From the IMG/VR virus record IMGVR_UViG_3300011424_000002, positions 1 through 39,631 of that record: a stretch of DNA of 39,631 nucleotides; one strand, given 5' to 3'. This document shows, piece after piece, positions 25,406-31,855 of this stretch. How positions within the stretch are numbered: position 1 is the first letter of the stretch; each line of letters opens with the position of its first letter. Source of the stretch: a virus. The notes beneath the pieces are model-generated. The model saw only the letters and a list, made by a program, of their open reading frames with translations, searched no databases and was not told the origin of the DNA. Made by a program: the position numbers and the translations under genes.

Positions 25406-25762
25406 CTATTCTTCAGCAGACATCATCACTCGATCTTCTAGATTCGGGATCAGCTTGTGCCATTTCTCGCATTCTTCGCAGCGCAATGGCTTACCGTTGT
25501 AGTCGTAATGAAGGGGCTTAGTGAACTTCTGAACTCGCTTTTGCCATTGCCAACTAGATGGATTCAGAACCCCATCATCAAACAAGTAAGCCATCTCATA
25601 GATGTCCTCAACGCTGCTGTTGTAGCCTTCGCTATATCCCAGCAGTGCAATCGGAACGATGTACCAGCGACCATGGATAGCACCTGGCTTCAATGGGAGT
25701 TCAAGCACAGGATCAGGCAGCACAGGGACATATTGTCCTACACCATATTCATGCTTGGGCAT
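25406..25762 (-). CDS. Hypothetical late protein
   Basis: A 118-residue protein. I prefer ATG 25762 (MPKHEYGVGQY) over an in-frame TTG 12 bases earlier. It is rich in aromatic and Pro residues (RWYIVPIALLGYSEGY, KPLHYDYNGKPL). Near the end is a CEECEKW motif with two Cys that could bind a metal, but the partner Cys/His are not obvious. It overlaps the preceding 90-residue gene by 14 bp. It sits in the operon leading to DNA packaging. No family recognised. Confidence 0.62.
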   Translation of the reverse strand: MPKHEYGVGQYVPVLPDPVLELPLKPGAIHGRWYIVPIALLGYSEGYNSSVEDIYEMAYLFDDGVLNPSSWQWQKRVQKFTKPLHYDYNGKPLRCEECEKWHKLIPNLEDRVMMSAEE

Positions 25763-26021
25763 CTTCAGCCTCAAGTATCGGTTTCAATTCCAACCGCATC
25801 TGTTCTGCTAAAGGCAAGATCAGCAGGTTCTGCTCCAGCTCATCCTTAGCCATGAAGTCTCTTGGGAGCAGTGCTTCCCAGAAATGATCTTTGTACCTAA
25901 GCACCAAGTAGAAGTTGAACCCCTCGATGTTTGATGGGCGAGACTCAACCGATAGTGTTGGGTTTATCTTGCCGTCGTCGGGGACTACTTGGAGTCCATT
26001 GGTATCTAGTTCTTCGGTCAT
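25749..26021 (-). CDS. Hypothetical late protein
   Basis: A 90-residue acidic protein, with a predicted beta strand around FYLVLRYKDHFWEALLP and a helical C-terminus (LAEQMRLELKPILEAEDAQA). The ATG at 26021 directly follows the stop of the putative small terminase (no gap) and its end overlaps the next gene by 14 bp, so the three are coupled. Function unknown. Small partners of terminases are common in this position. Confidence 0.62.
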   Translation of the reverse strand: MTEELDTNGLQVVPDDGKINPTLSVESRPSNIEGFNFYLVLRYKDHFWEALLPRDFMAKDELEQNLLILPLAEQMRLELKPILEAEDAQA

Positions 26022-26408
26022 CTAAAGATCCTCAACTTTTACGACTTTAGGTGGAAGAACAGCGTAGTCAGCATCCAACACAGCCTTAGCCTGGTCTAGT
26101 GTCATTGGCTCTTGCTGAGCTTGTATCTCAACCACTTCCTTCACCTTCCCTACTAACCGATCTAGCAGGAATCCAAGCCTACCAGCATCCCCTTGCTCAA
26201 TACCTTTAGCTAGTACTTGAGCTATGAACAAAACACCCACTGGTGTCTTGGGATCTTCAAGGATGTCTTTGAGTCTATGGGGCTGAAACTTCCAGAGTCG
26301 CCAGATGATCGCGCGTATCTCTGTTGGAGTGCAGTCTTTGAGATCTTCAGGGATTGGAGTGCGACCTGATGGATTTCCTGAAACCCCAGGCTTCCACCTA
26401 TTGCTCAT
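26022..26408 (-). CDS. Putative terminase small subunit (DUF5681-type)
   Basis: A 128-residue protein. The start ATG 26408 overlaps the upstream stop as ATGA. The N-terminal motif RWKPGVSGNPSGRTPIPE is the hallmark of DUF5681-type proteins, which lie next to large terminases in many phages. A helical region follows (residues about 25-95) with Leu/Arg/Trp patterns able to bind DNA, and then a Pro/Val-rich tail. It lies two genes before the large terminase, separated by two small genes and a hairpin. Its role would be to recognise the packaging site. Family recognition rests mainly on the first motif and context. Confidence 0.6.
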   Translation of the reverse strand: MSNRWKPGVSGNPSGRTPIPEDLKDCTPTEIRAIIWRLWKFQPHRLKDILEDPKTPVGVLFIAQVLAKGIEQGDAGRLGFLLDRLVGKVKEVVEIQAQQEPMTLDQAKAVLDADYAVLPPKVVKVEDL

Positions 26409-26686
26409 TGCCCATCCCAATAGTCTAAAGGCTGCCCTCTATGCATCCCGCCCATCTGTTCTAGCTCTTTGACGCGTAGTTCTTGGAGGATTTCTACTGC
26501 GTCAGCAGCTTCCTCTGGATCGTAGCTCATCAACGCTGATTCGATATCTATACGTGCTGCTTTACGAATCTTGGATTGAAGGACTTCGGCGATTAGCTCA
26601 TCGTCATGATGAACACCGAACTTAATACGCAAGTTCTCGCGTAATACTAGGATGTCTCTTGTGATTTGCTCGTCTGTTCTGCTCAT
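26405..26686 (-). CDS. Hypothetical helical protein
   Basis: A 93-residue protein with ATG 26686 (MSRTDEQITRDILVLRENLR), coupled to the upstream stop by ATGA. It is predominantly helical, and the C-terminal part is acidic (DPEEAADAVEILQELRVKEL). It overlaps the putative small terminase start by 4 bp. It could be a DNA-recognition partner, but no motif supports this. An in-frame start further upstream exists but lacks a good start context. Confidence 0.6.
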   Translation of the reverse strand: MSRTDEQITRDILVLRENLRIKFGVHHDDELIAEVLQSKIRKAARIDIESALMSYDPEEAADAVEILQELRVKELEQMGGMHRGQPLDYWDGQ

Positions 26687-27012
26687 TCTTTGGACTCCAA
26701 ACCAAGCAATTGGGCAAGCAGAACCAATGATTGCATTGGAGGTGGTGTCCCGCGGTATCTCCAAATGCTGAGGCCAGCAGGCTCAGACACTTCCATCTTC
26801 AGAGCGGTTGCGCACGCTTCCCAGAACTGCGAACGAGTGATCATCACCGAAATCTCTTTGATTTCGTAATCATCTGCCATGATGTCTTCTTTGGTGTATG
26901 ACCTACCGCCATTAACCCAAGACAAACCCTGATTATCAGCAGTCAACCAAGCAGTTCCTTGGTCCTTCCTTCGAAACGGCTTGCCAGATTCGATCGCAGC
27001 AATGATGTTCAC
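26683..27012 (-). CDS. Hypothetical protein
   Basis: A 109-residue protein. I prefer GTG 27012 because it overlaps the upstream stop as GTGA; a TTG one codon earlier is possible. The first half is Lys/Gly-rich, followed by a beta-like stretch (EIKEISVMITRSQFWEACA) and a Pro/Leu-rich end. No known motif. Coupled upstream and downstream in the packaging operon. Confidence 0.58.
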   Translation of the reverse strand: MNIIAAIESGKPFRRKDQGTAWLTADNQGLSWVNGGRSYTKEDIMADDYEIKEISVMITRSQFWEACATALKMEVSEPAGLSIWRYRGTPPPMQSLVLLAQLLGLESKE

Positions 27013-27248
27013 CAATTCGCCTTCCCATTAGCAGGGTAGTAGCTCGTCATTTCGTAATTAAAAACATTGGCCCAGTCCAAGTATTCCAACTTGCGCTGTT
27101 CCATAGCTTTCTTGAATTCATCTTGGATCTGGTCTGAGAACTCAGCCTTGATCAGAATCTGACCGTGTTCTCTGATAGTTGCTTTGCCATACCGCTTATA
27201 AACACGGTACCCGCAGAGAACAGGAACTCTTTCGCGGTATTCAGACAA
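27009..27248 (-). CDS. Hypothetical protein at the head of the packaging operon
   Basis: A 79-residue basic protein (SEYRERVPVLCGYRVYKRYG at its start). Several starts are possible. I chose TTG 27248 because GGAG lies 5 bases upstream; the longer version would begin inside the terminator stem. It is rich in Tyr, Lys and Glu and ends NGKANW. No motif. It is the first gene of the leftward packaging and structural block, directly after the terminator of the export cassette. Confidence 0.5.
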   Translation of the reverse strand: MSEYRERVPVLCGYRVYKRYGKATIREHGQILIKAEFSDQIQDEFKKAMEQRKLEYLDWANVFNYEMTSYYPANGKANW

Positions 27249-27299
27249 AAAGACTCCACACAATAAGCAGGGTTAAGTTACCCGGTTTAGCGTGTGGAG
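27241..27299 (-). terminator. Intrinsic terminator ending the export cassette
   Basis: A perfect 8-bp stem CTCCACAC / GTGTGGAG encloses an inner GGGT / ACCC hairpin and is followed on the minus strand by TCTTTTTG. It lies 45 bp after the thioredoxin-like gene. Its 3' arm contains the GGAG that seems to serve as the ribosome-binding site of the next gene, so stem formation could also control translation of that gene. Confidence 0.65.
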
Positions 27300-27343
27300 C
27301 CGCTGAACGGTAATGAAGTGAGTAGGAAAACTTTACAGAATAG

Positions 27344-27817
27344 CTATTGCTGACGCAACAAACCTTTGATTCTGGTCTTAACTGCCGAGCTCCAGACACC
27401 TGTAGTGCGATAAACAACCTTGTGCTCGCGATCCAGCACGATGGTTGTCGGATACGCTCTAACACCAAGCTCAGCAGTGAGCGAGCGATCACACGCATTC
27501 AGCACCGGGGCTCTGCTTGGATGCTTCCTGATCCAACTTGCGTAGTCATCATCGTCACAGTCGATTGAGACCTCAAGAATCTGAGCAGCAGTCCCATGGT
27601 ATTCCTCGGCAAGCGCCGCGACATTCGGTGCATTGGAATTACACGCTGGGCAGCCGTTAAAGTAGAACTCAAGCACCATAGGGACCTGCATGACCGTTGA
27701 ATCATACGTCTCCCCAGACTTCATATCTTGAAGCGAGAACACCACTGGAGCAGCAGGGGACTGAGTGGTCTGACATGCTGCTAGAACCGCGAACAAGCTG
27801 AGCATCAAGGCTTTCAC
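27344..27817 (-). CDS. Thioredoxin-like lipoprotein
   Basis: A 157-residue protein with a GTG start 5 bases after AAGGAG. Residues 1-15 are a lipoprotein signal (MKALMLSLFAVLAAC, lipobox LAAC, Cys15). The mature domain has thioredoxin features: a strand ending in the active site FNGCPACNSN (CxxC at residues 56-59), a later strand, and a cis-proline motif AYPTTIVLD (Pro123). This is TlpA/ResA-like and membrane-anchored, acting outside the cytoplasm as a thiol-disulfide oxidoreductase. It is the third gene of a leftward cassette after the papain-type protease and the Cys-rich lipoprotein, both of which have many cysteines. It may keep them reduced or correctly paired. Confidence 0.8.
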   Translation of the reverse strand: MKALMLSLFAVLAACQTTQSPAAPVVFSLQDMKSGETYDSTVMQVPMVLEFYFNGCPACNSNAPNVAALAEEYHGTAAQILEVSIDCDDDDYASWIRKHPSRAPVLNACDRSLTAELGVRAYPTTIVLDREHKVVYRTTGVWSSAVKTRIKGLLRQQ

Positions 27818-27921
27818 GTCATCTCCTTACATTCTAGTTAGTAAATGAGGCAGCCCCCATAATTGGAAGCTGCCCCTCGCGGAGATTTCAGAACACGAGT
27901 CCTACCCTCTGAACTAGATTA

Positions 27922-28176
27922 TCAAGGCTCTGGGCAGCTCCCGTCTGAACAACCTCCACCTCCCCCGTCATCGTCATGTCCTTCGGAACTATCTTCAGGT
28001 TTCTTGCAGTGCTCACACTTGCAGTCTTTGCACACACAAGAGCCATCTTCGAAGCATTCACAAGCAGCACAAGCACAAGGTGGCGCTTTAGCAGCACCCC
28101 CCTTCTTTACAGGGATCAAATCCCCACAAGCAGTGAGACCAAGAGCCAAAGTGATGAGCGCAATTACCTTCATCAT
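27922..28176 (-). CDS. Cysteine-rich lipoprotein, metallothionein-like
   Basis: An 84-residue protein with two possible starts, ATG 28176 and 28173, behind GGGGGA. The signal ends in the lipobox LTAC (Cys17). The mature part has eleven further Cys residues in 60 positions, in tight CxC, CxxC and CxCxxC spacing (CACAACECFEDGSCVCKDCK and on), then an Asp/Gly-rich tail with one more Cys pair. Such density is typical of metal-binding proteins. It could also be a substrate or redox partner for the thioredoxin-like neighbour, 104 bp downstream. It starts 8-11 bp after the protease stop, so they are cotranscribed. I know no phage family with this sequence. Confidence 0.7.
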   Translation of the reverse strand: MMKVIALITLALGLTACGDLIPVKKGGAAKAPPCACAACECFEDGSCVCKDCKCEHCKKPEDSSEGHDDDGGGGGCSDGSCPEP

Positions 28177-28184
28177 TCCCCCAA

Positions 28185-29243
28185 TTACTTAGGTGTGACT
28201 TTGACCGCCTGGGACGTAACCGAACCGTCGGCTGCAGTAGCCGTAAGCGTGTAACTCGTCTCAACCGAAGGACGAACCCACAGCAGCGACCCGCTAGTCC
28301 CATCACTCCACTTGTATGTGAATGCTGGATTGGTACGGACTTGAAGAGCAGTCTCATGCCCCTTGGTGATCACCACTTGCTGAGGGAGTTCGAGCTTAGC
28401 AGGCTGGGGATCAGGACCCTGGCCTTCGACATAGAAGAACAAAGCCGCATCACCAGCAGTAGACGCCAGCTTGTTACAGCCTTGCTTCGACCAAGCAAAC
28501 CCATCCTTGCCCCAGCCTTTGCCCCAGCTATTACCAATGAGGAACTCAACTCCCCCGCCAGTTGGAGCAGGACGCCAGCCAGCAAGAGTCACCATGTGGT
28601 TAATAGAGCGCGAGCTACAGCGTGTGATGCGACCTTCGCTATCAGGACTAAAGTCACCACCAGCAGCCACAGTGACCGCAAGGACACCGTATTGGTAGAT
28701 AGCAGCCTTCAGCTCATCAACAGACGGAGCTCTTCCACTAGCACCAACCATCGCCCACTTGTTCGCTTTGACTACTTTAGCGGCGTTACACGCAACCCGG
28801 TCGCTGGTCTTGTATGGGCAATGAGCCTCATCAGTTTGACCGTACTTGGTCTCAAAAGCCCCATCCATGAACCCGCCACCACAGCCGTAAGCAGTCTTGT
28901 CATTCACCAACGTGTCCTGCTCAGACAAATCCAGAGGACTCATCCCAGCTTTGACAACAGCAGCTTCCATAGCCTTCGTTCTCGCGAATGCCCAGCAACT
29001 CCCACAGTTCCCTTGGTCTTTGATCGCGCTGACAACACCATCCCCACGCGCATCGTAAGCATCAGGCAACGCGCGCATCGAAGGCGCAAAGAACACGCGA
29101 CCAGTCTCGGGAGTACCGCGTTGCAAATACCCCGTTGAATACGTCCGCCCCTGTATCTCAACCGACACTGGCTGATTTCTCTCCTGAGCACTCGAACTAG
29201 CAGCCGTGACTGCAAGCAATAGCGTGCAGATGGCGCGAAACAT
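28185..29243 (-). CDS. Secreted papain-family (C1A) cysteine protease
   Basis: A 352-residue protein. I chose ATG 29243 because GGAG lies 8 bases upstream; two earlier in-frame starts have poor spacing. It has a Sec signal (MFRAICTLLLAVTAASSSAQ), then a short linker instead of a full pro-region. The catalytic domain has Gln77 in VSAIKDQGNCGSCWAF, Cys83, His216 in NHMVTLAGW and Asn238 in LIGNSWGKGWG, so the papain catalytic residues are complete. Six or more further cysteines suggest disulfides. The last 70 residues form an Ig-like domain (YKWSDGTSGSLLWVRPS). Lysis by protease, host or prey protein degradation, or exclusion are possible. Secreted papain-type enzymes are rare in phages, from general knowledge. 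Confidence 0.85.
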   Translation of the reverse strand: MFRAICTLLLAVTAASSSAQERNQPVSVEIQGRTYSTGYLQRGTPETGRVFFAPSMRALPDAYDARGDGVVSAIKDQGNCGSCWAFARTKAMEAAVVKAGMSPLDLSEQDTLVNDKTAYGCGGGFMDGAFETKYGQTDEAHCPYKTSDRVACNAAKVVKANKWAMVGASGRAPSVDELKAAIYQYGVLAVTVAAGGDFSPDSEGRITRCSSRSINHMVTLAGWRPAPTGGGVEFLIGNSWGKGWGKDGFAWSKQGCNKLASTAGDAALFFYVEGQGPDPQPAKLELPQQVVITKGHETALQVRTNPAFTYKWSDGTSGSLLWVRPSVETSYTLTATAADGSVTSQAVKVTPK

Positions 29244-29342
29244 GCGCATATCTCCCCCCACTACTAAAACTGTGTCTTGAATTGTGCTTAAGGAATGTGC
29301 AGGGTTAATTTATCACAGCATACGAATAAGGTAAGTAGACCT

Positions 29343-29732
29343 ATGGCACTCTCAGCGTCATCCTTGGGTAAGCTCAAGTCTTGTCACCCTGATCTCCGCA
29401 GGATCGCCGATAAGCTAGCAGCTCGCCTAGAGTTCATAGTTGTCTGTGGGCACAGATCAGAAGCAGACCAAGCCGCAGCAGTGAAGAACAAAACCTCAAA
29501 GCTCCACTGGCCACAGTCCAAACACAACATGTTCCCATCTAGAGCATTCGACCTGGCGAGACACCCGCTGGATTGGACTGATATCGACGGCTTTAAATCC
29601 TTGGGCGCTGAAGTGAAGAAAGTTGCGGACGAACTCGGTATCAAAGTTCGTTGGGGCGGAGATTGGGATATGGATGGGGACACGTCAGACCAGAGGTTTA
29701 ACGACTACCCCCATTTTGAACTAGTTGACTGA
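29343..29732 (+). CDS. Endolysin, M15-type L-alanyl-D-glutamate peptidase
   Basis: A 129-residue protein, ATG 29343. Zinc ligands are His61 and Asp70 in SKHNMFPSRAFD (pattern SxHxxxxAxD) and His124 in YPHFELVD. This is the signature of T5-type endolysins, which cut the L-Ala-D-Glu bond of peptidoglycan stem peptides. It has no signal peptide, so it needs a holin for release. It is the only rightward gene in this part of the genome, between two leftward groups, and it is flanked on the left by the protease cassette. It must have its own promoter or be read from a long rightward transcript. Confidence 0.88.
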   Translation: MALSASSLGKLKSCHPDLRRIADKLAARLEFIVVCGHRSEADQAAAVKNKTSKLHWPQSKHNMFPSRAFDLARHPLDWTDIDGFKSLGAEVKKVADELGIKVRWGGDWDMDGDTSDQRFNDYPHFELVD

Positions 29733-29745
29733 CCAAGTGAAGTAA

Positions 29746-29847
29746 TCAGCCCCACCGGAAGATAGCCCAGAGGATCCAGAGCAGGATCGCAGGGACCTGA
29801 AAGACAACAGCGAGCCAGAAGATATCAGACTGAGTAATGGGATTCAT
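29746..29847 (-). CDS. 33-residue membrane peptide (holin-like candidate)
   Basis: A short gene read directly on the minus strand: ATG 29847 behind a GGAGG-type ribosome-binding site 8 bases upstream, TGA at 29746-29748. The product has a polar N-terminus (MNPITQSD) and then about 22 hydrophobic, Trp-rich residues (IFWLAVVFQVPAILLWILWA) and ends FRWG. A single transmembrane helix is likely. It lies directly beside the endolysin (14 bp from its stop, opposite strand) and before the membrane-anchored coiled coil. Position and composition suit a holin, pinholin or lysis regulator. It is too short for a family call. Confidence 0.55.
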   Translation of the reverse strand: MNPITQSDIFWLAVVFQVPAILLWILWAIFRWG

Positions 29848-29879
29848 GGCTGGTACCTCCCCGTCCCTTATCTACCACA

Positions 29880-30137
29880 CTAGCGAGATTCAAGCTGGCG
29901 GACACGGCGCTCTATGTCCCCATTCTCTCGCTCAAGAGATTCAATCCTGAGTCTCTGGAACTTCAACAACCCATCCACTTCATCCAACTTGTGAACCACT
30001 TCGGTAAGTGACTTCCTAACCTCAGCACCCAACTCATCACTCCCCTCGCGCTGAACAAAGATCCCCGTCCCCTGAGCACCAACCATGGCTGCCAAGAGAA
30101 TAGTTTGGAGATCCAGCTTGTGGGGACGCTGAGTCAT
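29880..30137 (-). CDS. Membrane-anchored coiled-coil protein (inner-spanin-like candidate)
   Basis: An 85-residue protein. I prefer ATG 30137 (MTQRPHKLDLQTILLAAM). Residues 9-27 are a moderately hydrophobic segment (DLQTILLAAMVGAQGTGIFV). The rest is a long Leu/Glu/Arg coiled coil (KLDEVDGLLKFQRLRIESLE and beyond). N-terminal membrane anchor plus periplasmic-looking coiled coil is the design of Rz-type inner spanins; a haemolysin XhlA-like or tail factor is an alternative. It is next to the endolysin and a small membrane peptide, which favours a lysis role. No matching small outer-spanin lipoprotein gene overlaps it, although lipoproteins exist elsewhere. Confidence 0.5.
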   Translation of the reverse strand: MTQRPHKLDLQTILLAAMVGAQGTGIFVQREGSDELGAEVRKSLTEVVHKLDEVDGLLKFQRLRIESLERENGDIERRVRQLESR

Positions 30138-30218
30138 GCAACCTCGCTGCGTGTTTGTTAGATCAAGGTTATCACGCACCAATACCAGATGAGAGGTGGG
30201 CCAAATAAGGACTAGTGG

Positions 30219-30249
30219 TGTGCGTGAATGTGCGTGAATTGTGCGTGAA
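30219..30249 (+). repeat. Three direct TGTGCGTGAA repeats: arm-type integrase sites
   Basis: Copies of TGTGCGTGAA start at 30219, 30229 and 30240, spaced 10 and 11 bp, so they face the same side of the helix. Two more copies (TGTGCGTGAT) lie at 30452 and 30463. Tyrosine integrases of the lambda type bind such arm repeats on both sides of the crossover core, and the integrase gene ends here. The surrounding 278-bp gap (30138-30415) contains no other gene. Confidence 0.72.
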
Positions 30250-30376
30250 ACGATCTACAAACAGATACAACTCAGGATTACCAAGCACTACTAAAGGTGA
30301 ACAGATTCACCGGTCAAATTGCCGTGTTGAATTTCATTGGTTAGCAATCTCAAACACTTCAAAAACTAGCTGGGAT

Positions 30377-30397
30377 CGAGTTCGAATCTCACCACCT
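30377..30397 (+). other. Candidate attP core (tRNA/tmRNA 3'-end-like)
   Basis: The stretch GAGTTCGAATCTCACCACCT has the T-loop TTCGAAT and a following CTCAC, as in the 3' end of a tRNA or tmRNA gene. The 5' side of the T stem does not pair fully (only three pairs), as expected if only the 3' part is shared with the host. It lies between the two groups of arm repeats, beside the integrase gene. Phages of this type often integrate at such gene ends. The host gene is unknown. Confidence 0.55.
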
Positions 30398-30415
30398 AAA
30401 ACCCTACATATCCCT

Positions 30416-31516
30416 TTAGTTACAATCGCTTCCAGCTACCAGTTTCAGATTTGTGCGTGATTTGTGCGTGATCAGCAGTGAACTCATGTCGAGTGGAGCT
30501 CGACGGTGCTTAGGCGAAAGGTGCGCGTACTTCTGTGTCATCTGCGAATCGCTGTGTCCCAAGATCGCCATCAGCGCCCACAAGTCATCCATCTCGATCA
30601 TGTACCAGCTCGCAAACGTATGCCGAAGATCATGGAAGCTGATCAACGGGACGCCAGCTCGCTCTTGTACCGAGTAGAAAGTTTCCTGACCAAAGGCTGT
30701 GTAGCTTAGGGGTGTCCCGGCAGACGACGGGAACAGAATCTTATCGTATCGACTTGTGTCTCGAGCCTTCTTTAGCACCTGGCCAAGGTGGGATCTCGGA
30801 TCAAAATCCAACCACCGTGTCTTGTTGTTCTTCAGCGAACCATAGTCCTTGAGCGCATCATGCCACTGCCTCTGGACATGAATCCTCCCATGCTCAAGAT
30901 CTATGTCCCCCTTACCAAGCCCCATGATCTCGCCTATCCGCATGCCCGTTTCAAGAGCAGTGAGGTAGGCCGGGTAATGCTTAGTCCGCTCCTTAGCAGC
31001 CTCCAGAAACCGCGTGATGTGTCCCTTGTCATCCCACCAGACATAGTCCTTGGGGATCTCAGGGAAGAGCTCGACACAGAACAGCGACTCTTTAGTCATC
31101 CGCCACTTCTTGGCGCGATTTAGAATCGCCCGTAAGGTTTCCAGGCAGTAGTTGGCAGTGAGCTCGTTGTAGTCGTTAGCAGTCTCGAGCTTGAACTGCT
31201 CAAGCAACAGCGGGGTTACTTGGTCTAACCTCAAGTACCTAAAGAACGGACGTATCCGAGACTCAATCTCAAGCTTGTATCTGTCCTGGGACCGAGGCTT
31301 GATGGTTGGTAAGTGGTACGTAACGTAATGGTCCAGTACTTGGTCGAACTTAACCTTGCTCTGTTCCTTCAAATCCCCGTTCCGATACCCCACCAACTGC
31401 TCATCGTGCCAACGCTTGGCATCCCGCTCTTTATCAAACCCAGACTTGCTCGCTATCCGTTTCCCGTTTAGATAAACCTCTGCCCGCCACTTATCTCTGA
31501 ATTTAGACACCGTCAT
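30416..31516 (-). CDS. int: Tyrosine-type site-specific integrase
   Basis: A 366-residue protein. The N-terminal domain (residues 1-50) is the arm-binding type (WRAEVYLNGKRIASKSGF), then a SAM-like core-binding domain (about 55-150), and the catalytic domain (about 165-345). Active-site residues: Arg193 in GMRIGEIMGL, Lys232, His295 and Arg298 in HDLRHTFASW, His321 in LGHSDSQ and Tyr330 in QKYAHL. It catalyses integration and, with the neighbour HTH protein, excision. The ATG at 31516 is 3 bp after the upstream gene. The last 20 codons contain two of the arm-type repeats, so the gene end overlaps attP. Confidence 0.95.
   Translation of the reverse strand: MTVSKFRDKWRAEVYLNGKRIASKSGFDKERDAKRWHDEQLVGYRNGDLKEQSKVKFDQVLDHYVTYHLPTIKPRSQDRYKLEIESRIRPFFRYLRLDQVTPLLLEQFKLETANDYNELTANYCLETLRAILNRAKKWRMTKESLFCVELFPEIPKDYVWWDDKGHITRFLEAAKERTKHYPAYLTALETGMRIGEIMGLGKGDIDLEHGRIHVQRQWHDALKDYGSLKNNKTRWLDFDPRSHLGQVLKKARDTSRYDKILFPSSAGTPLSYTAFGQETFYSVQERAGVPLISFHDLRHTFASWYMIEMDDLWALMAILGHSDSQMTQKYAHLSPKHRRAPLDMSSLLITHKSRTNLKLVAGSDCN
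30452..30472 (+). repeat. Two direct TGTGCGTGAT repeats, right arm of attP
   Basis: Two copies, starting at 30452 and 30463 (11 bp apart), have the same orientation as the three left-arm copies. They lie within the 3' end of the integrase gene, where they encode the residues THKSRT. They are about 55 bp from the candidate core, against about 130 bp on the other side. This asymmetric two-versus-three layout is typical of phage attP sites. Confidence 0.72.
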
Positions 31517-31519
31517 GTT

Positions 31520-31681
31520 CTAGCTTGTCCTTTTTAGCCAAAGGGCAACCTCATCCGGTGGGAAGTACAAGTCCCCCCGGATCTTTTCATGCGGCATTCC
31601 TTCGCGAACCCATTTGTAGATCGTGTGCCTACTGAAATCCTTTTGTAGCCACTCTTTGAGTAGCGTCAGCAGGACCTTCAT
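31520..31681 (-). CDS. Excisionase-like HTH protein
   Basis: The core protein from ATG 31681 has 53 residues and a MerR/AlpA-type helix-turn-helix (RHTIYKWVREGMPHEKIRGD followed by LYFPPDEVALWLKR), the usual design of small phage excisionases. An in-frame extension up to a TTG at 31825 would give 101 residues. Neither start has a good ribosome-binding site, so the true N-terminus is uncertain. The gene ends 3 bp before the integrase ATG, so they are cotranscribed. The role would be to bend attachment DNA and set the direction of recombination, or to regulate integrase. Confidence 0.7.
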   Translation of the reverse strand: MKVLLTLLKEWLQKDFSRHTIYKWVREGMPHEKIRGDLYFPPDEVALWLKRTS

Positions 31682-31855
31682 AGGCACCAAGTTGTCAAAG
31701 AGCAGCGCAGCACCCTGGCTTGTGTTCGGCTTGCGCTCAACCGTTTGCTTAGATCTCTGCACGTTCAATAAACCCCTCTTGCTATATCCCTGAAACCATA
31801 GGTTGTTTTTGACTGAACGACACAATCGGCTATATAATCAAAGGTTTGTCAGAAA

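Noticed and set aside
27009-27263. Start of the first packaging-operon gene at 27263
   Set aside because: It lies inside the terminator stem and has no upstream ribosome-binding site; TTG 27248 is better placed.
28341-29138. A 265-codon open frame on the plus strand
   Set aside because: Antisense to the papain-type protease, whose complete active site makes the minus strand the coding one.
29244-29261. Longer start of the papain-type protease (GTG 29261 or ATG 29249)
   Set aside because: The GGGGGGAG ribosome-binding site would overlap or be too near these starts; ATG 29243 has correct spacing.
30360-30410. A complete tRNA gene
   Set aside because: Only a T-loop and 3'-end-like part is present; anticodon and D arms are missing, so it is an attachment-site remnant.
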